In this document: piece by piece, positions 32,501 through 43,906 of the stretch
Layout of the letters: every line of letters starts with the position of its first letter
How positions within the stretch are numbered: the stretch's first letter is position 1
Assembly (NCBI GenBank): GCA_028641055.1
Contig: CM054060.1
Span: 240,154,833 to 240,218,832 of the forward strand
DNA: 64,000 nt
Source: Alopecurus myosuroides
Lineage: Eukaryota > Streptophyta > Magnoliopsida > Poales > Poaceae
Direction of reading: 5' to 3'
Program-made: the position numbers and the translations under genes
The notes under the pieces: generated by a model
Told to the model about the DNA's origin: nothing
The model's input: only the letters and a program-made list of their open reading frames with translations
The model's database searches: none

Positions 32501-32595
32501 GGAAACCTTATGTTTTGTTTCAACTTCTTATGAGTTTTCATAACATAGTTACATAAAAGGTTTAATACATTATTACACATCACCAACATCCCCAT

Positions 32596-35500
32596 CTAGT
32601 GTTTTTTTCTACGCCGTAACCATGGAGCATATTCATTATTTAACAGGAGACTTGGGTCATCCTTCACTGCGAAGGGCGGAATTTCATCAAACTTATCATT
32701 ATCTTCTAACATGTCTGTCTTGTCCTCCACTCCCACTATATTTCTTTTCCCTGAAAGAACTATGTGACGCTTTGGCTCATCATCTGATGTATTCTTCTGC
32801 TCATCTTTTCTTTTTCTCGGTTTGGTAGACATGTCATTCACATAAAAAAAAAACTAAGCCACATTATTGGCTAGGACGAATGGTTCGTCTAAGTACGCAA
32901 GATTGTTGAGGTCCACTGTTGTCATTCCATACTGCTTGTCTACCTTTAACCCGCCTGCTGTCAGCTTGACCCATTTGCACCAAAACAAGGGGATCTTAAA
33001 AGTAGGTCCATAGTCAAGTTCCCAAATCTGCTCTATGCAACCATAATATGTCTCCTTTGGCCCATTGTTGTTTGCTGCATCAAAGCGTACACCACTATTT
33101 TGGTTGATCCTCTTTTTATAATGTGCGATCCTGTAATTCCTATTTATCTCGTACTCTTGGAAAGTTTATATAGTCGAAGATGGTGCCCTAGACAACAAGT
33201 ACAACTGATCATCAACAATGTTGTTATTGTTGATATATGTTCACAACCAACCGCCGAAAGTCTCCATGTGTTCATGTCTAATCCAGGAGTCAGGCTTCAC
33301 CGGGTTGTTGGAGCGTACAATATTCTTGTGTTCGTTGATGTTCGGAGCCGCCAAGGTGAAATTTTATAGAACTGTGTAGTGTGCTTGAGGAAAAGAATGT
33401 CCGTCCCTACAAATTATTGATTTCCTTCCTAGAGTGACTTTTCCACTCAGTCTCCCCTCATGCCACGATCCAGGAAGATCAATCGTCTTAACTTCAGGAG
33501 TAAAGTCAACACAAAACTCAATGACCCTCTCTGTTCCATATCCTTTGGAGATGCTTCTTTCTAGTCTAGCACAGTTATGAACTTATTTCTTAAAGACTCC
33601 CATAAACCTATCAAAGGGGAACATATTGTGTAGAAATACAGGACCCAAAATGGCAATCTCTTCGACTAGGTGTGCTAGGAGATGCGTCACAATATCGAAG
33701 AAGGATGGTGGGAACACCAACTCAAAACTAACGAGACATTGAACCACATCATTCCGTAACCTTGGTAGAATTTGTGCATCGATTACCTTCTGAGAAATTG
33801 TATTGAAGAATGCACATAGCTTCATAATGGGTAGTCGAATATTTTCCGGTAGAATCCCCCACAATGCAACCGGAAGCAATTGAGTCATAAGCACGTGGCA
33901 GTCATGAGACTTTTGGTTCTAAATTTTTTTCTCATCCATATTTAGTATTCCCTTTATATTCGACAAGAAGGCACAAGGAACCTTCATACTTCTGAGGACT
34001 TCAAAAAATATTTTCTTCTCTTCTTTGATAAGAGCGTAGCTGGCAGGACTTAGATGTACTTTATCTGTCTTCATCAGATGCAGGTCGCCTGGGTCTTTCA
34101 TACGTTGTTGGTCCTTTCCTGATTCTGGTGTATCTTTTGTCTTTCCATACACACCCAAGAGGTTAAGCAGGTTGTTGCAAAGATTCTTCATCACATGCAT
34201 CACGTCGATTGCAGAGCGGACCTCTAAGACTTTCCAATATGGTAGAAGCCAAAATATAGATTTCTTTTTCTACATGGGTGTGTTTCCGTCAGCGTCATTC
34301 CGAACAGTTAGTCTGCCAAAACCTTTTCCAAATATTACTTTTAAATCCTTGACCATACCATATATATCATCACCAGCACGGTGTCTAGACTTCTTCCGGT
34401 GATCTGCCTCACCTTTGAAATGCTTGGTTTTCCTTCTTAAGGGATACTTGACCGGAAGACATCGATGATTCCCTAGGTACACATTCTTCTTACATTTATC
34501 CAAAAATATACTTTCAGTCTCATCTAAACAGTGCGTGCATGCATTGTATCCCTATTTGTCTGTCCTGAAAGATTAGCAAGAGCAGGCCAATCATTAATGG
34601 TTACGAACAACAACACTCGTAGGTAAAATTCCTTCAGCCCTTGGAGCAGGCCTGAGGTACACATCAATGTCGTTGCCAGATTGCTTCAGCGCTTGGATGA
34701 GCACTGGCATCATAATGAACTTCCGCTTCATGCACAAGTAAGGAGGAAGGTTAGAGATACATAGAGTCATAGGCCAAGTCCTATGTCTACAGCTTTGCTC
34801 AATAAATGGATTTATGCGATCTGTACTTAGTACAAACCTTAAGTTTCTTTTGTCATCTGCAAACTCATTGTACTCCCTATCGATTTTTCTCCACTGCGAC
34901 CCATCAGCGGGGTGTCTCAACATCTCGTCTTTCTTGCGGTCTTCTTTGTGCCATCGCAATAACTTGACATGCTCTTTTTTCTAAACAAATGTGTCAACCG
35001 TGGTATTATACGAGCATACCACATCACCTTGACAGGAAACCGCTTCCTAGGGGCTGGCCCTCAACATCACCAGGGTCATCTCATCTGATCTTATACCGTA
35101 ATGCACCGCATACCAAGCATGAATTCAAATTCTCATACTTCTTGCCGAGGAACAGGATGCAGTCATTAATGCAAGCATGTATCTTCTGTACATCTAATCC
35201 TAGAGGGAAGAGAACCTTCTTTTCTTCGTACGTACTGTCAGGCAATTCGTTATCCTTTGGAAGCTTCTTCTTCATTATTTTCAGTAACTTCTCAAATCCC
35301 TTGTCAGATAAACCAGTCTCTGCTTTTCATTGTAGCAATTCCAGTGTGGTACCGAGATTTGTGTTGCCATCTTCGCAAGTTAGGTACAACTTTTTTTTGT
35401 GATCCTCTAATATGTGCTCCAATTTTAACTTCTCGTTTTCAATTTCGACTTCTCTTTGTGCATCAACGAAGGCCCGACGAAGATCATCATCTAACATTGT

Positions 35501-35786
35501 CTCATCTAGTGCCTCTTTATCTTCAGCTTCCCCTTGCATTACCACCATATTCAGAGAACATAGGATAGTTTTCATCATTCTCTTCTTCTTTGTTATCTTC
35601 CATCATAAACCCTGTTTCTCCATGCTTGGTCCAACAATTATAGCTGGACATGAAACCGGACTGAATCAGGTGGACGTGAAGGGTTTTTGAGTAAGAGTAA
35701 TCCTTCTCATTCCGACAGGCACGATACAAACAACATATAAAACCATTCCGCGTGTTTGCCTCAGCCATATTGATAAAAGAACGCAC
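32596..35786 (-). pseudogene. TNP2-type CACTA transposase
   Basis: Catalytic transposase of En/Spm elements, read right to left in decayed pieces. N-terminal FICCLYRACRNEKDYSYSKTLHVHL, then IHACINDCILFLGKKYENLNSCLVCGALRYKIR (zinc-like Cys pairs). The TNP2 core has MRWHKEDRKKDEMLRHPADGSQWRKIDREY and NPFIEQSCRHRTWPMTLCISNLPPYLCMKRKF. The middle (34503-33919) contains MMHVMKNLCNNLLNLLG. A DUF4218-like part (33894-33583) has LMTQLLPVALWGILP, CSFELVFPPSFFDIVTHLL-like and LHNMFPFDRFMGV. A DUF4216-like part follows, with the C-terminus to a stop at 32596. At least five frame changes or stops. It would cut the transposon ends. Confidence 0.88.
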
Positions 35787-36169
35787 ACCGCATGTACTCG
35801 TTAGATCGTCGGTCAGCGAACATCCATGAATGTCTCATATGCATAATATAAGTATATCAAACACAATCATGATGCTAAAATTAGTCCAGGTCTAAATGAG
35901 CTTAATTATCAATGAAATATGAAAGGGTTTAGGTGCTAACCTCTTGGAACACTTCAATAGAAGGGACGCTGCCAAATCGATCTCGGTAGAGAAAATAAGG
36001 ATAAAATCGATCACGGTGGTGAAAAACAAAGGATAAGAAAACTGGCTAGCTCGGGCATTTCATCTTGCACATTAGGTGCATAGGTAAAAACAACAAACTA
36101 GCAAACACCGCTCAACATCTACAATGAAAAAACTGAGGAGAGGGGGAAGAGAGGGGGTGATTATATACG

Positions 36170-36426
36170 AACAAAGGACATGTAATCCCGGTCCGTGACA
36201 CAACCCAGGACTAGAGGTTCCCGCACGTGGTCGTGTCGGGCGAGACCCCTCTAGTCCAGGTCCGTATTACGAGCCGGTACTAGAGGTCCCGTTTGACCCG
36301 GGACTATTCGGGAGGCCTCGTAGCCGTTGAACCGAGACTAGTCCCCCCCCTCTAGTCCCAGTCCAAACGCCATCCGGTACTAGAGTCAAATTGGGCTATG
36401 GACCAAAGAGTTGTTTTCTACTAGTG
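36170..36426. repeat. CACTA right subterminal repeats and TIR
   Basis: Units such as taatcccggtccgtgac, gactagaggttccc and ctctagtccaggtccgtattac in both orientations, ending in GTTTTCTACTAGTG. Confidence 0.82.
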
Positions 36427-36730
36427 TAGGGTCGTGATAAGGCCACAAGGGACCATGCACTAGGGCAGAAACCATTGTCAAATATGAGAACCATAGATCA
36501 GAAGAGTCAGGCATGCAGCTACACCAACGTACACGAGGACCTACTGATTTCCAGAAGATCCGCCGGTCACACAACCACCTCTGGACCTAAGAGCAACATC
36601 AAAGCGGCGGGGATAGTATATGAGCACCTTATTCCAAACTAACTAAAACAAGAAATTGGGACCCTCCTGCCAACGAGAGGCCCATCCCCTCCAAGGCCTG
36701 AGAGGCCATCAGATGCAAATTTTTGACATA

Positions 36731-37395
36731 AAGGACCACATACAAAAATGCAATGGCAAAAAAGACCACGTGCAAGAATTTGCCAAAACTACCGAGGCGG
36801 CAGGCCAGCCAGACGGCGCGTGTCACCTGCCGCCACAGGCAGAGGCGGCACGTCGATCGAACAGGATTCCCTAGCATCGCAGCAACGGAGAATGGTCACG
36901 CTGGGCAATGCCGCCATCAACGAAGGCTGCAGGCTGACATGGCCGCATGCCTCCACAGCCCATTGCGGCAAGTGTTGGTGTCGATACGCTTGATTATGTG
37001 CACAGATTCCCTTGCTCGTGGCTATGATTTAGGAATCATGTGCTGCTCATTTCTCGTATTCACCAAGGAAACAAAGAACAAAATAAGCAAGCAGTAGGCA
37101 TTGTATGTCCTCGCACTCAGTGGAGCAGCAGGGGAAGTTGTCTGTACGGTGGCAGCATGCTCCACGTCGACATGCCGCCTTCAGCCCAGGAGGCAGGTCC
37201 CACCATATTCTGTTTCCGCGTGGAGGCAACAAGTATTTTGTTCGCCTCGACATGCCGTCTACGACTATGGCGGCAGGCCATGCCACCTCACCCGTGGTTG
37301 CAGGTGACACGTGTCGCTGGCTGACCTGCCGCCACTGTAATTTTGGCAAATCCGCTCACATTGGGTCTTTTTTGTCATTCCATTTTTGAAAGTGG
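36731..37395. mobile_element. Foldback-type inverted-repeat element
   Basis: About 100 bp at 36736-36835 is repeated in inverse at about 37300-37393. Matching blocks are aaaatgcaatggcaaaaaagacc / ggtcttttttgtcattccatttt, atttgccaaaa, cggcaggccagccag and gtgtcacctgc. The interior of about 460 bp is also rich in ggcggcagg/cctgccgcc. No coding sequence. No TSD could be assigned, so class is unknown. Confidence 0.68.
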
Positions 37396-38684
37396 TCGGT
37401 TATGCCAAAAATTCATCAGAGGCGGGGTGGACCGGCGGAGGGGTTGAAAACCCTAGTCTAGGATCGTGTTGCTTTCTCCCGTGTCTCTCTTACACCGGTT
37501 CGGTATTGGCTGATACTTTGAGTTCGTCTTTGTTTTCCAAAGAAATTTCTGACCAAATTTAGTTTCTCCCCTATCATATTCCCTTCAGCCGTACATTCGG
37601 TAGAAGCCAACGATCTGAGAGCTCCACGTCCGTATGTGAGGCTGCTCGTGGGCCTTCGTTGATTTTCATCGCTGTGTGTGGGCCCAAATCCCACGCCCTC
37701 GATACCCCTACCACTTCCTCAAAATTACACTAGAATGCCATCCCTTATATTTCCACAGAAACGCCCACGATTCCCCACCCTGGCCTCATTTCTCCTCCAG
37801 TTCTAGCGATGGAGTAGACCCCAGCCCGCCCATCCTTGGAACCCTAGCGCCGCCTCCCTTGAACGAATCCCCTTTGGCGCTGGTAGGCCAGGAGCCGGCC
37901 TCCGCCGTTTGTCTACTCCCTCCACCGCGTCTTCTCCTCTCTCTCGTGACCCCCAGCTCGCCTCCCTCTACCTCATCTAGAACGAGGCCAGGCTTTCTCT
38001 GGTGGACCTGAGAACGACCTAGCGACGTGAGCCGTGTGCTTCTTCTCCGACCTGACCGTGATGCTCCTCTAACCTACCACCTTGATATGGTTGTTGCACC
38101 TCCGTCGCCTGGACCTGGCTACCTCTACTGCTCCAACAAGAGGTGACCAAGTTTTCTGCTCCTTCTCCAAGATAAGAGTGAAATCTGATCTTTTTTTCCT
38201 TTATTCACACAGTTCCATGTACATGTAAATTGGATTGATTAGGATATGTACATATTTTTAAGGAAAAATAGTGTTGATTTGTTCGGATGGATTTAGAAAT
38301 TGGACATGTATGTGATATATTGGTTTATATTTATTTGGACGCATGTACAGGAACATTGATTAAAGAAAATACCTCTAGATGTGTATTTGTTGTTAGATCA
38401 GTCCGATCCTACTAGATGTGTATTTACGGCATAACAAACTTTAGATGTGTATTTGTTGCTTGGTCAATCTGCTCTTTTGTTTTTCTTTATTCACAAATGA
38501 ATTGCTTTATTCATTACTCTTTGAATATAGGAAATGAATGTTTTTTTCTTGCACATTTCAAGTTGAAACCGTTCCCCTGTATGAGTATATTGAGACTTGT
38601 GGGTTATTCTGATTTGCTCCCCTAGGCAATGCTCTCATGGGTTACTCTGATTTGATCGTTGACTGCTCAATGAAATTTTATGTA
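37396..38684. other. Unassigned interval
   Basis: GC-rich, gene-leader-like sequence at 37750-38150 followed by AT-rich sequence with three copies of tagatgtgtattt (about 38377-38447). No protein or element recognised. Confidence 0.45.
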
Positions 38685-39110
38685 TGCTGTATGCCAAGTT
38701 GACCTTCCGGTTTGTTGATGACGATCGCACATACTGGATGCCCGGAATGTAAGCACAAAATATAAATCCTAGTTCATGTGAGATGTGAGGTAAGAATTGG
38801 ATCTATAGGAATATACAGACATCAGAAGATGTGAGATGTGGTTGTGTGCATCTTGGTTATGCAGAGGTCGGATACATGTTTAAACTTTAAGTAATAAGTT
38901 CCCGTTATCGAAAAAGCAGAAGATGTGAGATATGAACAAGCTATATAGCAATACAATATTTCACATAGGGACGGTGCATGCATGTTGAGTGAAATATATA
39001 TCCAGATCAAATCAAGTCTGCAGATATGTCAACCGTTTAATTAATCTCCACGGGTTAGTGGTGATCACTTCAGAACTATGTGCCCTTGCTGCTGGTGTCA
39101 AGACTTCCTG
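38685..39110 (+). repeat. Left copy of direct repeat flanking the CKX gene
   Basis: Matches 41799-42160 in the same orientation at patches such as tgccaagttgac-ttccgg, ggaatgtaagcaca-aata-aaatcc-agttcatgtgag, ctgcagata-gtcaaccgt and aatctccacgggttagtggt. The left copy has about 60 bp of extra sequence in the middle. Confidence 0.75.
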
Positions 39111-39358
39111 CACAGCAGCAGCAGCCATCGTTGCGCTCATACAGCAGCAGCACCGTTGCGCTCATTACGCAAAGAAACGGCCTTGCTGGACCTAAGGATC
39201 AACAAAAAGAACATCCCACATGCTCTTTAAGACCATCGTGAGATTTTGTAGCTGGTCTATCAAAAATATATTTGGTGTATTCTATATAAAAAAATTCTAC
39301 ATGTACATAAAAAATGTCAGTATATCTAAAGGTCAAAAATGTACTAGTGGAGCGTAAA

Positions 39359-40953
39359 TTATGCGTCCACCCATCCACGGGGTGATTGAAAAATCCCTTG
39401 TCCCGCTGATAGTATTGCGTGAGGGTCGAACTTGGCCTTGAGCTCAGCAATTCTGCTCCACTTGGCCCCAAAATGTTGTTGCCATCTGTCTTGAGATATG
39501 TAGTGCGGCAAGTATTGCTTGCACCCGATGCTCTCTTTATCGCAAAATGCCAACACCGCCTCGTTCTCCCTCTCGAGCAACTTCAGGTCGTCAGCGACAA
39601 CCGCCGACCGGAGCAACCCCACAGTGTAGAACATGTCCTCTCCGTCAAGCGGTGCCACGGCCGTCATCTGGTCGTCCCACTTGGCGGTGTTCATGGGGTA
39701 CATGAGGATGACCCCCACCGGATTAGCGCCTCTGAGGAGACCTTTGACCACGCCGGTGTCGAAGTCGAGAATGCGTGACCGTGGGATGAAGAGGTTCAGC
39801 CACGGGTGAGGCACATCCCACAGACCAGCCGACCTGGAGCACCTCCTCCTCCTCGCGCACGCGGTCGAGGAACTGCATGTACGTGACATCCTTGGTGAAC
39901 ACGCACCCTGGCACGAAGCTTAGCTGCTCTAGCACCTTCTCCAATTTCCTATCCACAAAGGAGGCAGTGACGTCGTCGTAGTACATAGCAGCTTCTATGT
40001 TGTAGATTGCGACGGAGCGGGACTCTGACGCGAGCTCAGCGAGCCTGTTGATGTCGGCTTCGGAGAAGAAAGGGGTCGACTTGGGGCCCTCGGTCAGCGT
40101 CCGGTTGAGTTGGACCTGGCCTTCCACGTAGTCGAACCCAGCCTCGCTGGCCCGCTTGGAAATGAGCATCTCCTGGTCTCTGGTCAACGCGGCCACATCC
40201 GAGTAAGCGAGCCTGACCCAACGCACCCGCTTCGGGGCCCGCTCCAGCGCGATCCGAGCCCGAGTGATGACCCCGAACTGGCCCAGCCCACCCAACGCCG
40301 CGAAGAACAGGTCCGAGCTCTTTTCACGTGAACACGTCACCATCTCGCCCGTCCCTGTCACCACGTCCAGCTCGTGCACGTTGGCGATCTGCGGGCCGTG
40401 CCGGAACGCCTGCCCGCCGATGCCGGCGTTGGAGAGCGTGCCACCTACGGTGATGCGGAGGTAGTCCGTCCACGCGCGTGGCGCGAGCCCGTGCTCCAGC
40501 GTCGTGCGGAGGACGTCGATCCACAGCTGCTCGCCGCCGGCATCGACGTAGCCCGCCGACACGTTGATGCGGCGGTGCTGTCCGCGCCCCAGCGCGCCCA
40601 TGTCGACAACAACGCCTCCCGGAGCGAGAGACTGCCCGCGGGCGGAGTGGCCCTGCCCGCGTGGAGACACGGGGAAAGGCGCCGGCGACGACGCGGAAAA
40701 CCGGATGAGCGCGGCGATGTCAGCGGGCGTGGCGGGATGGAGAACTGCTTCCGGCGCGGCCTCGACGATGCGCCCAAAGTCTGACGACGCCCTCGCCGTC
40801 GAGTTACGGTCAGGTGCGGATTTTCGAGGCGATTCCGAGCGCAAAGATATCACGGGGAAGACCACCCGGGGGCAGTTGCCGGAGCTGGCCGGTGACCACG
40901 GATACGAAGCTGGCCATGCCGATGAGAAATGCGATGAAGCGAGATCTTGCCAT
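39359..40953 (-). pseudogene. CKX: Cytokinin oxidase/dehydrogenase (CKX) with two frameshifts
   Basis: CKX is an FAD enzyme, usually secreted, that degrades cytokinins by cutting the N6 side chain. Start ATG 40953, stop 39359-39361. Total about 530 codons in three frames with no intron. Residues 1-22 look like a signal peptide (MARSRFIAFLIGMASFVSVV). The FAD domain follows, with the covalent-FAD motif PRGQGHSARGQ (His about 102) and WTDYLRITVGGTLSNAGIGG. The cytokinin-binding domain has EGQVQLNRTLTEGPKSTPFF, WLNLFIPRSRILDFD, ILMYPMNTAKWDDQMTA and CKQYLPHYISQDRWQQHFGAKW. An extra T at 40812 creates a TGA after codon 47, and an extra base at about 39836 shifts the last 158 codons. Length and motifs are otherwise full. 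Lack of introns may be a subfamily trait or mean a retrocopy. Sequencing error at the two sites cannot be excluded. Confidence 0.9.
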
Positions 40954-41079
40954 GGCAGTATATATGGATTTGGAAATGGGCTGCGACGATCGTAGCTAGA
41001 GGCTTTGCTTGCTGCTCTTAGGTGAGTAGACAGAAAGATGGATGCTTTTGTTTGTTGTTTCAGGTCCAGAACTTCATGA

Positions 41080-41088
41080 CATTTATAG
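41080..41088 (-). promoter_or_regulatory. Putative CKX TATA box
   Basis: Minus strand GCCTATAAATG, about 130 bp upstream of the CKX start codon, the right place for a plant core promoter. Confidence 0.55.
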
Positions 41089-41569
41089 GCTAGCATTATG
41101 CCTAGGAGAAGTTGACAAATGTAGGCCGTGCACACTTCTTCTATTGTTTTATGTTCGCATTATTGGTTTGAAATGTATTGACTTTGGAGGGGGAAATAAT
41201 TAAAGGTGCCGGCCCGGAAGCATGGTTAAGAAACTTAATCCATTGCCAAAAAAAAAGGGGAACTGTGTTCAAAAAAAAAAAAAAGGGAACAACTTGATGG
41301 GACAGTTGCATCTCATGGTTTTGACTTGGAGAGTACTTAAGTAATGATTGTTGCTTGTTGCACCTAGACTCGGAGCTATATTTCATTCAATATCATTGTT
41401 TTGCTTAGTTTTATGTTTTGACTAGGGGATATATCAGCTAAACTTGTACTTAAAAATTTGTGTATATAGTGCAAAAACAGGGCAGCTCTTCTCTTTTTGT
41501 TGAAACAACGTGCATAGCACAGACGATTCTAACTCAGCGCCACGTCGCAAGTGAGGCTAACAACGTTTG

Positions 41570-41671
41570 ACCCTATTTTTTGCCTCGTTTAGTGTTTGTG
41601 GCCTTATAAAGAAGCAAAATTGTATATTTGGTAGTGGCCTTGTATACAAAGACAAAGACGGAGGGAGTAAA
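41570..41671 (-). mobile_element. Stowaway-type MITE remnant
   Basis: On the minus strand it begins TACTCCCTCCGTCTTTG, the Stowaway/Mariner terminus with TA, followed by AAGGCCACTACCAAATATAC and TTTATAAGGCCACAAACAC. The opposite terminus is missing. Confidence 0.65.
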
Positions 41672-41798
41672 ACATTTGACCGTATTTTTGCTTGGATAGG
41701 TGATATCTGAACGAATCAAGTGAAGAGAAAGAACAAATCTCTCACTATTACTCCCACAATGAGTATATGCTATGGCATGAACCAGCTCGACCAGCACA

Positions 41799-42160
41799 TG
41801 ATGTATGTCAAGTTGACATTCCGGTCCATTGATATCCGGCACAAAAAAAGTAATGCGCTGTCCGGAATGTAAGCACACAATAGAAATCCGAGTTCATGTG
41901 AGTTCAGAATGGGATTTATTTAAAAAGTCCCCAAGACGGCAGGAGCTGTCCGGTATAAACAAGCTAGAGGGATATGATATTCCAGATGCGGGAGGGTGCA
42001 TGAACGTTGGGGCAAATATACATCCGGACCAAATCAAATCTGCAGATACGTCAACCGTGTGAATAATCTCCACGGGTTAGTGGTGGTCACTTCAGAACTC
42101 TGCCCCTCGAAGAAACTCCAAGGCCAACAAAGAGGGTACAGCCTTGCTGCTGGTTCATGC
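41799..42160 (+). repeat. Right copy of direct repeat flanking the CKX gene
   Basis: Lies about 0.85-1.2 kb upstream of the CKX start; partner of 38685-39110. Confidence 0.75.
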
Positions 42161-42546
42161 ACACAAGCGGGTGCTGAAGCACTGATGTATTGTCATCTAA
42201 TTTCACTTCTTTTTTTCTGAAGATTAGTGGCGCACTCATAGTTGCCGGTGAAACAAAGAAAAATTCTTGAATGAACTGAAAAATTCCGAACGCAAGCAAA
42301 GTAGATTATTGGGCCAAAATCACATCGGGATTTCGAATCATACAAATCAAACAAATACCACTGAAATTCCTAAGAAATATATTCACTAAGAGAAAAATAA
42401 CTTCCAACTGGGCTTCCACCCCTTTCCATTAATAAACAGAAATATCCAGTTTTTACAAACAAAAGATAGAGGGGACAGAGGGAACAAGGAAGCGAGTTGG
42501 CGCAGTTACCAGAAAACCCTACGCACGCTTATATTCTTCTAGACAG
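42161..42546. other. Unassigned interval, possibly internal end of the Athila-like element
   Basis: No open frame. If the adjacent LTR is a 5' LTR on the minus strand, this is where its PBS should be; TGGTAACTGCGCC (minus, near 42500) is at the right distance but is not a clear tRNA match. Confidence 0.4.
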
Positions 42547-43058
42547 TGTTGGGCCTCCAAATACAGAGGTTTGTAGATCAACAGCAAGTTTCCCTTAAGG
42601 TCTCGGCTGGTTCGTCGTTTATATTAGGTGTGTCCCCAACACACATGATACAATTGTCAGTTGTATATGTGCACTAGTTCAGCGAAGAGAGAGTGAAATA
42701 CAAGTAATATGGATGATTATAAGTGATAGTAGCAATCTGAAATAAAAATGGCAGCAAGCAAATATGTAGCAGAACTGATTGTAAACGGTGTTTCAATGCT
42801 TAGAAAAAAGGCCTAGAGAGTCTACTTTCACTAGTGAACACTCTTAACAATGATAACATAATTGAATGCATAAATATCATCTCTTCACTATGCTACTCCA
42901 AACTACTCTCCGGTCAGATAACAAACACCAATCCATGCGTGCTGTAACAACACTCCTCAAGTCTGTATTCCCTCTCTAGGACACCCTCACGTTGTCACTA
43001 TGAGCGTCCAAAATTGGTACTAAACAAACGCCACAATTTCATAGGGTCATCCAACACA

Positions 43059-43130
<72 letters not shown>

Positions 43131-43906
43131 TGCTAAACCACCCGATGCACACACTGTCACCTTTACACCATGATTAAAGTGTGTACAGAGATCTCATAAC
43201 AAAACCACTTGAGTAGCATAATAGATGAAGAGTAACATCTACTTATTCAACTAGATTAGAAATCTCATGATCACATAAAGATCACACCAGAAGAGAGAGG
43301 TGAAACACATAGTTACCGGTAGAGCCCTCAGCCCCGGGGGAGAACCACTCCCCCACCATCATAGGAGATAGCAACGACGACGAAGATGGCGGTGGAGTCG
43401 ATGGAGATGGCTCCGGGGGCACTTCTCCGTCCCGGTAGGGTGCCGAAACAGAGATTTCTGTCCCCCGAAACTTGTCGGCGGTGGCGGCGAAGCTACGGAA
43501 CTTTTCGTGGAAGCGGGCCGATTTATTTAGGGTTTATGCCTCGGGGGAAATAAATAGGCGAAAGGGCGATGTCTGTGGGTGGCGAGGGGGCCGACAGCAC
43601 ATGATGCCGCGGCCAGGGGGACCCGCACCACCCTATGGTGGCCCCTCTTCGGGTCTCCTTTGGACTTCCTTGACCCTCTGGGAATTCTAAGACTTTTGGG
43701 CTTTGAATCGTCCAATTCCGAGAATATTTCCAGAACAACTTTTCTGAAACTAAAAACAGCAAAAAACAGGAACTGGCTCTGTGGCATCTTTTCAATAGGT
43801 TAGTCCCAGAAAATTCATAAAAATGACACAAATTGTATAAGAAACATGTAGCATATAGTACGAAAACAGGAACATCAGAAATTATGGATACATTTATGAC
43901 GTATCA
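42547..43906 (-). repeat. Athila-like LTR (related to WHAM/Sabrina-type LTRs), isolated
   Basis: About 1360 bp from TGTTGGGCCTCC to TTATGACGTATCA. Blocks such as cccaacacac-tgatacaattg, gtgcactagttc-gcgaagag, ggtgaaacacatagttaccgg and the cagccccg...gaac-actccc stretch are characteristic of this cereal LTR group as I recall them. Flanks are gacag and gggac, which do not match, and no second LTR is present. It is therefore a truncated element and not a clean solo LTR. It abuts Tat-C gag at 43907. Confidence 0.78.
43058..43129. repeat. (AT)n microsatellite
   Basis: About 35 AT units with one TGT interruption, inside the Athila-like LTR. Confidence 0.97.

Larger units (their letters stand above)
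25409..36426 (-). mobile_element. CACTA (En/Spm, Caspar-like) DNA transposon
   Basis: 11,018 bp from CACTAGTAGAAAC to GTTTTCTACTAGTG, flanked by the 3-bp TSD TAG (25406-25408 and 36427-36429). Many subterminal copies of ctagtcccgg / ccgggactagag lie near both ends. Genes are on the minus strand: TNP2 near the right end, then a small ORF, then a second large gene toward the left end. Both large genes have stops and frameshifts, so the copy is dead. It also hosts several internal tandem repeats. Confidence 0.93.

Noticed and set aside
34172..34402. Plus-strand open frames across TNP2 (also 34989-35402 and 35257-35690)
   Set aside because: They are shadows of the minus-strand TNP2 sequence, which shows clear family motifs.
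40954..41135. Upstream open extension of the CKX frame to 41135
   Set aside because: It covers the putative TATA box and 5' leader, has no CKX similarity, and the signal-peptide-like start lies at 40953 in another frame.
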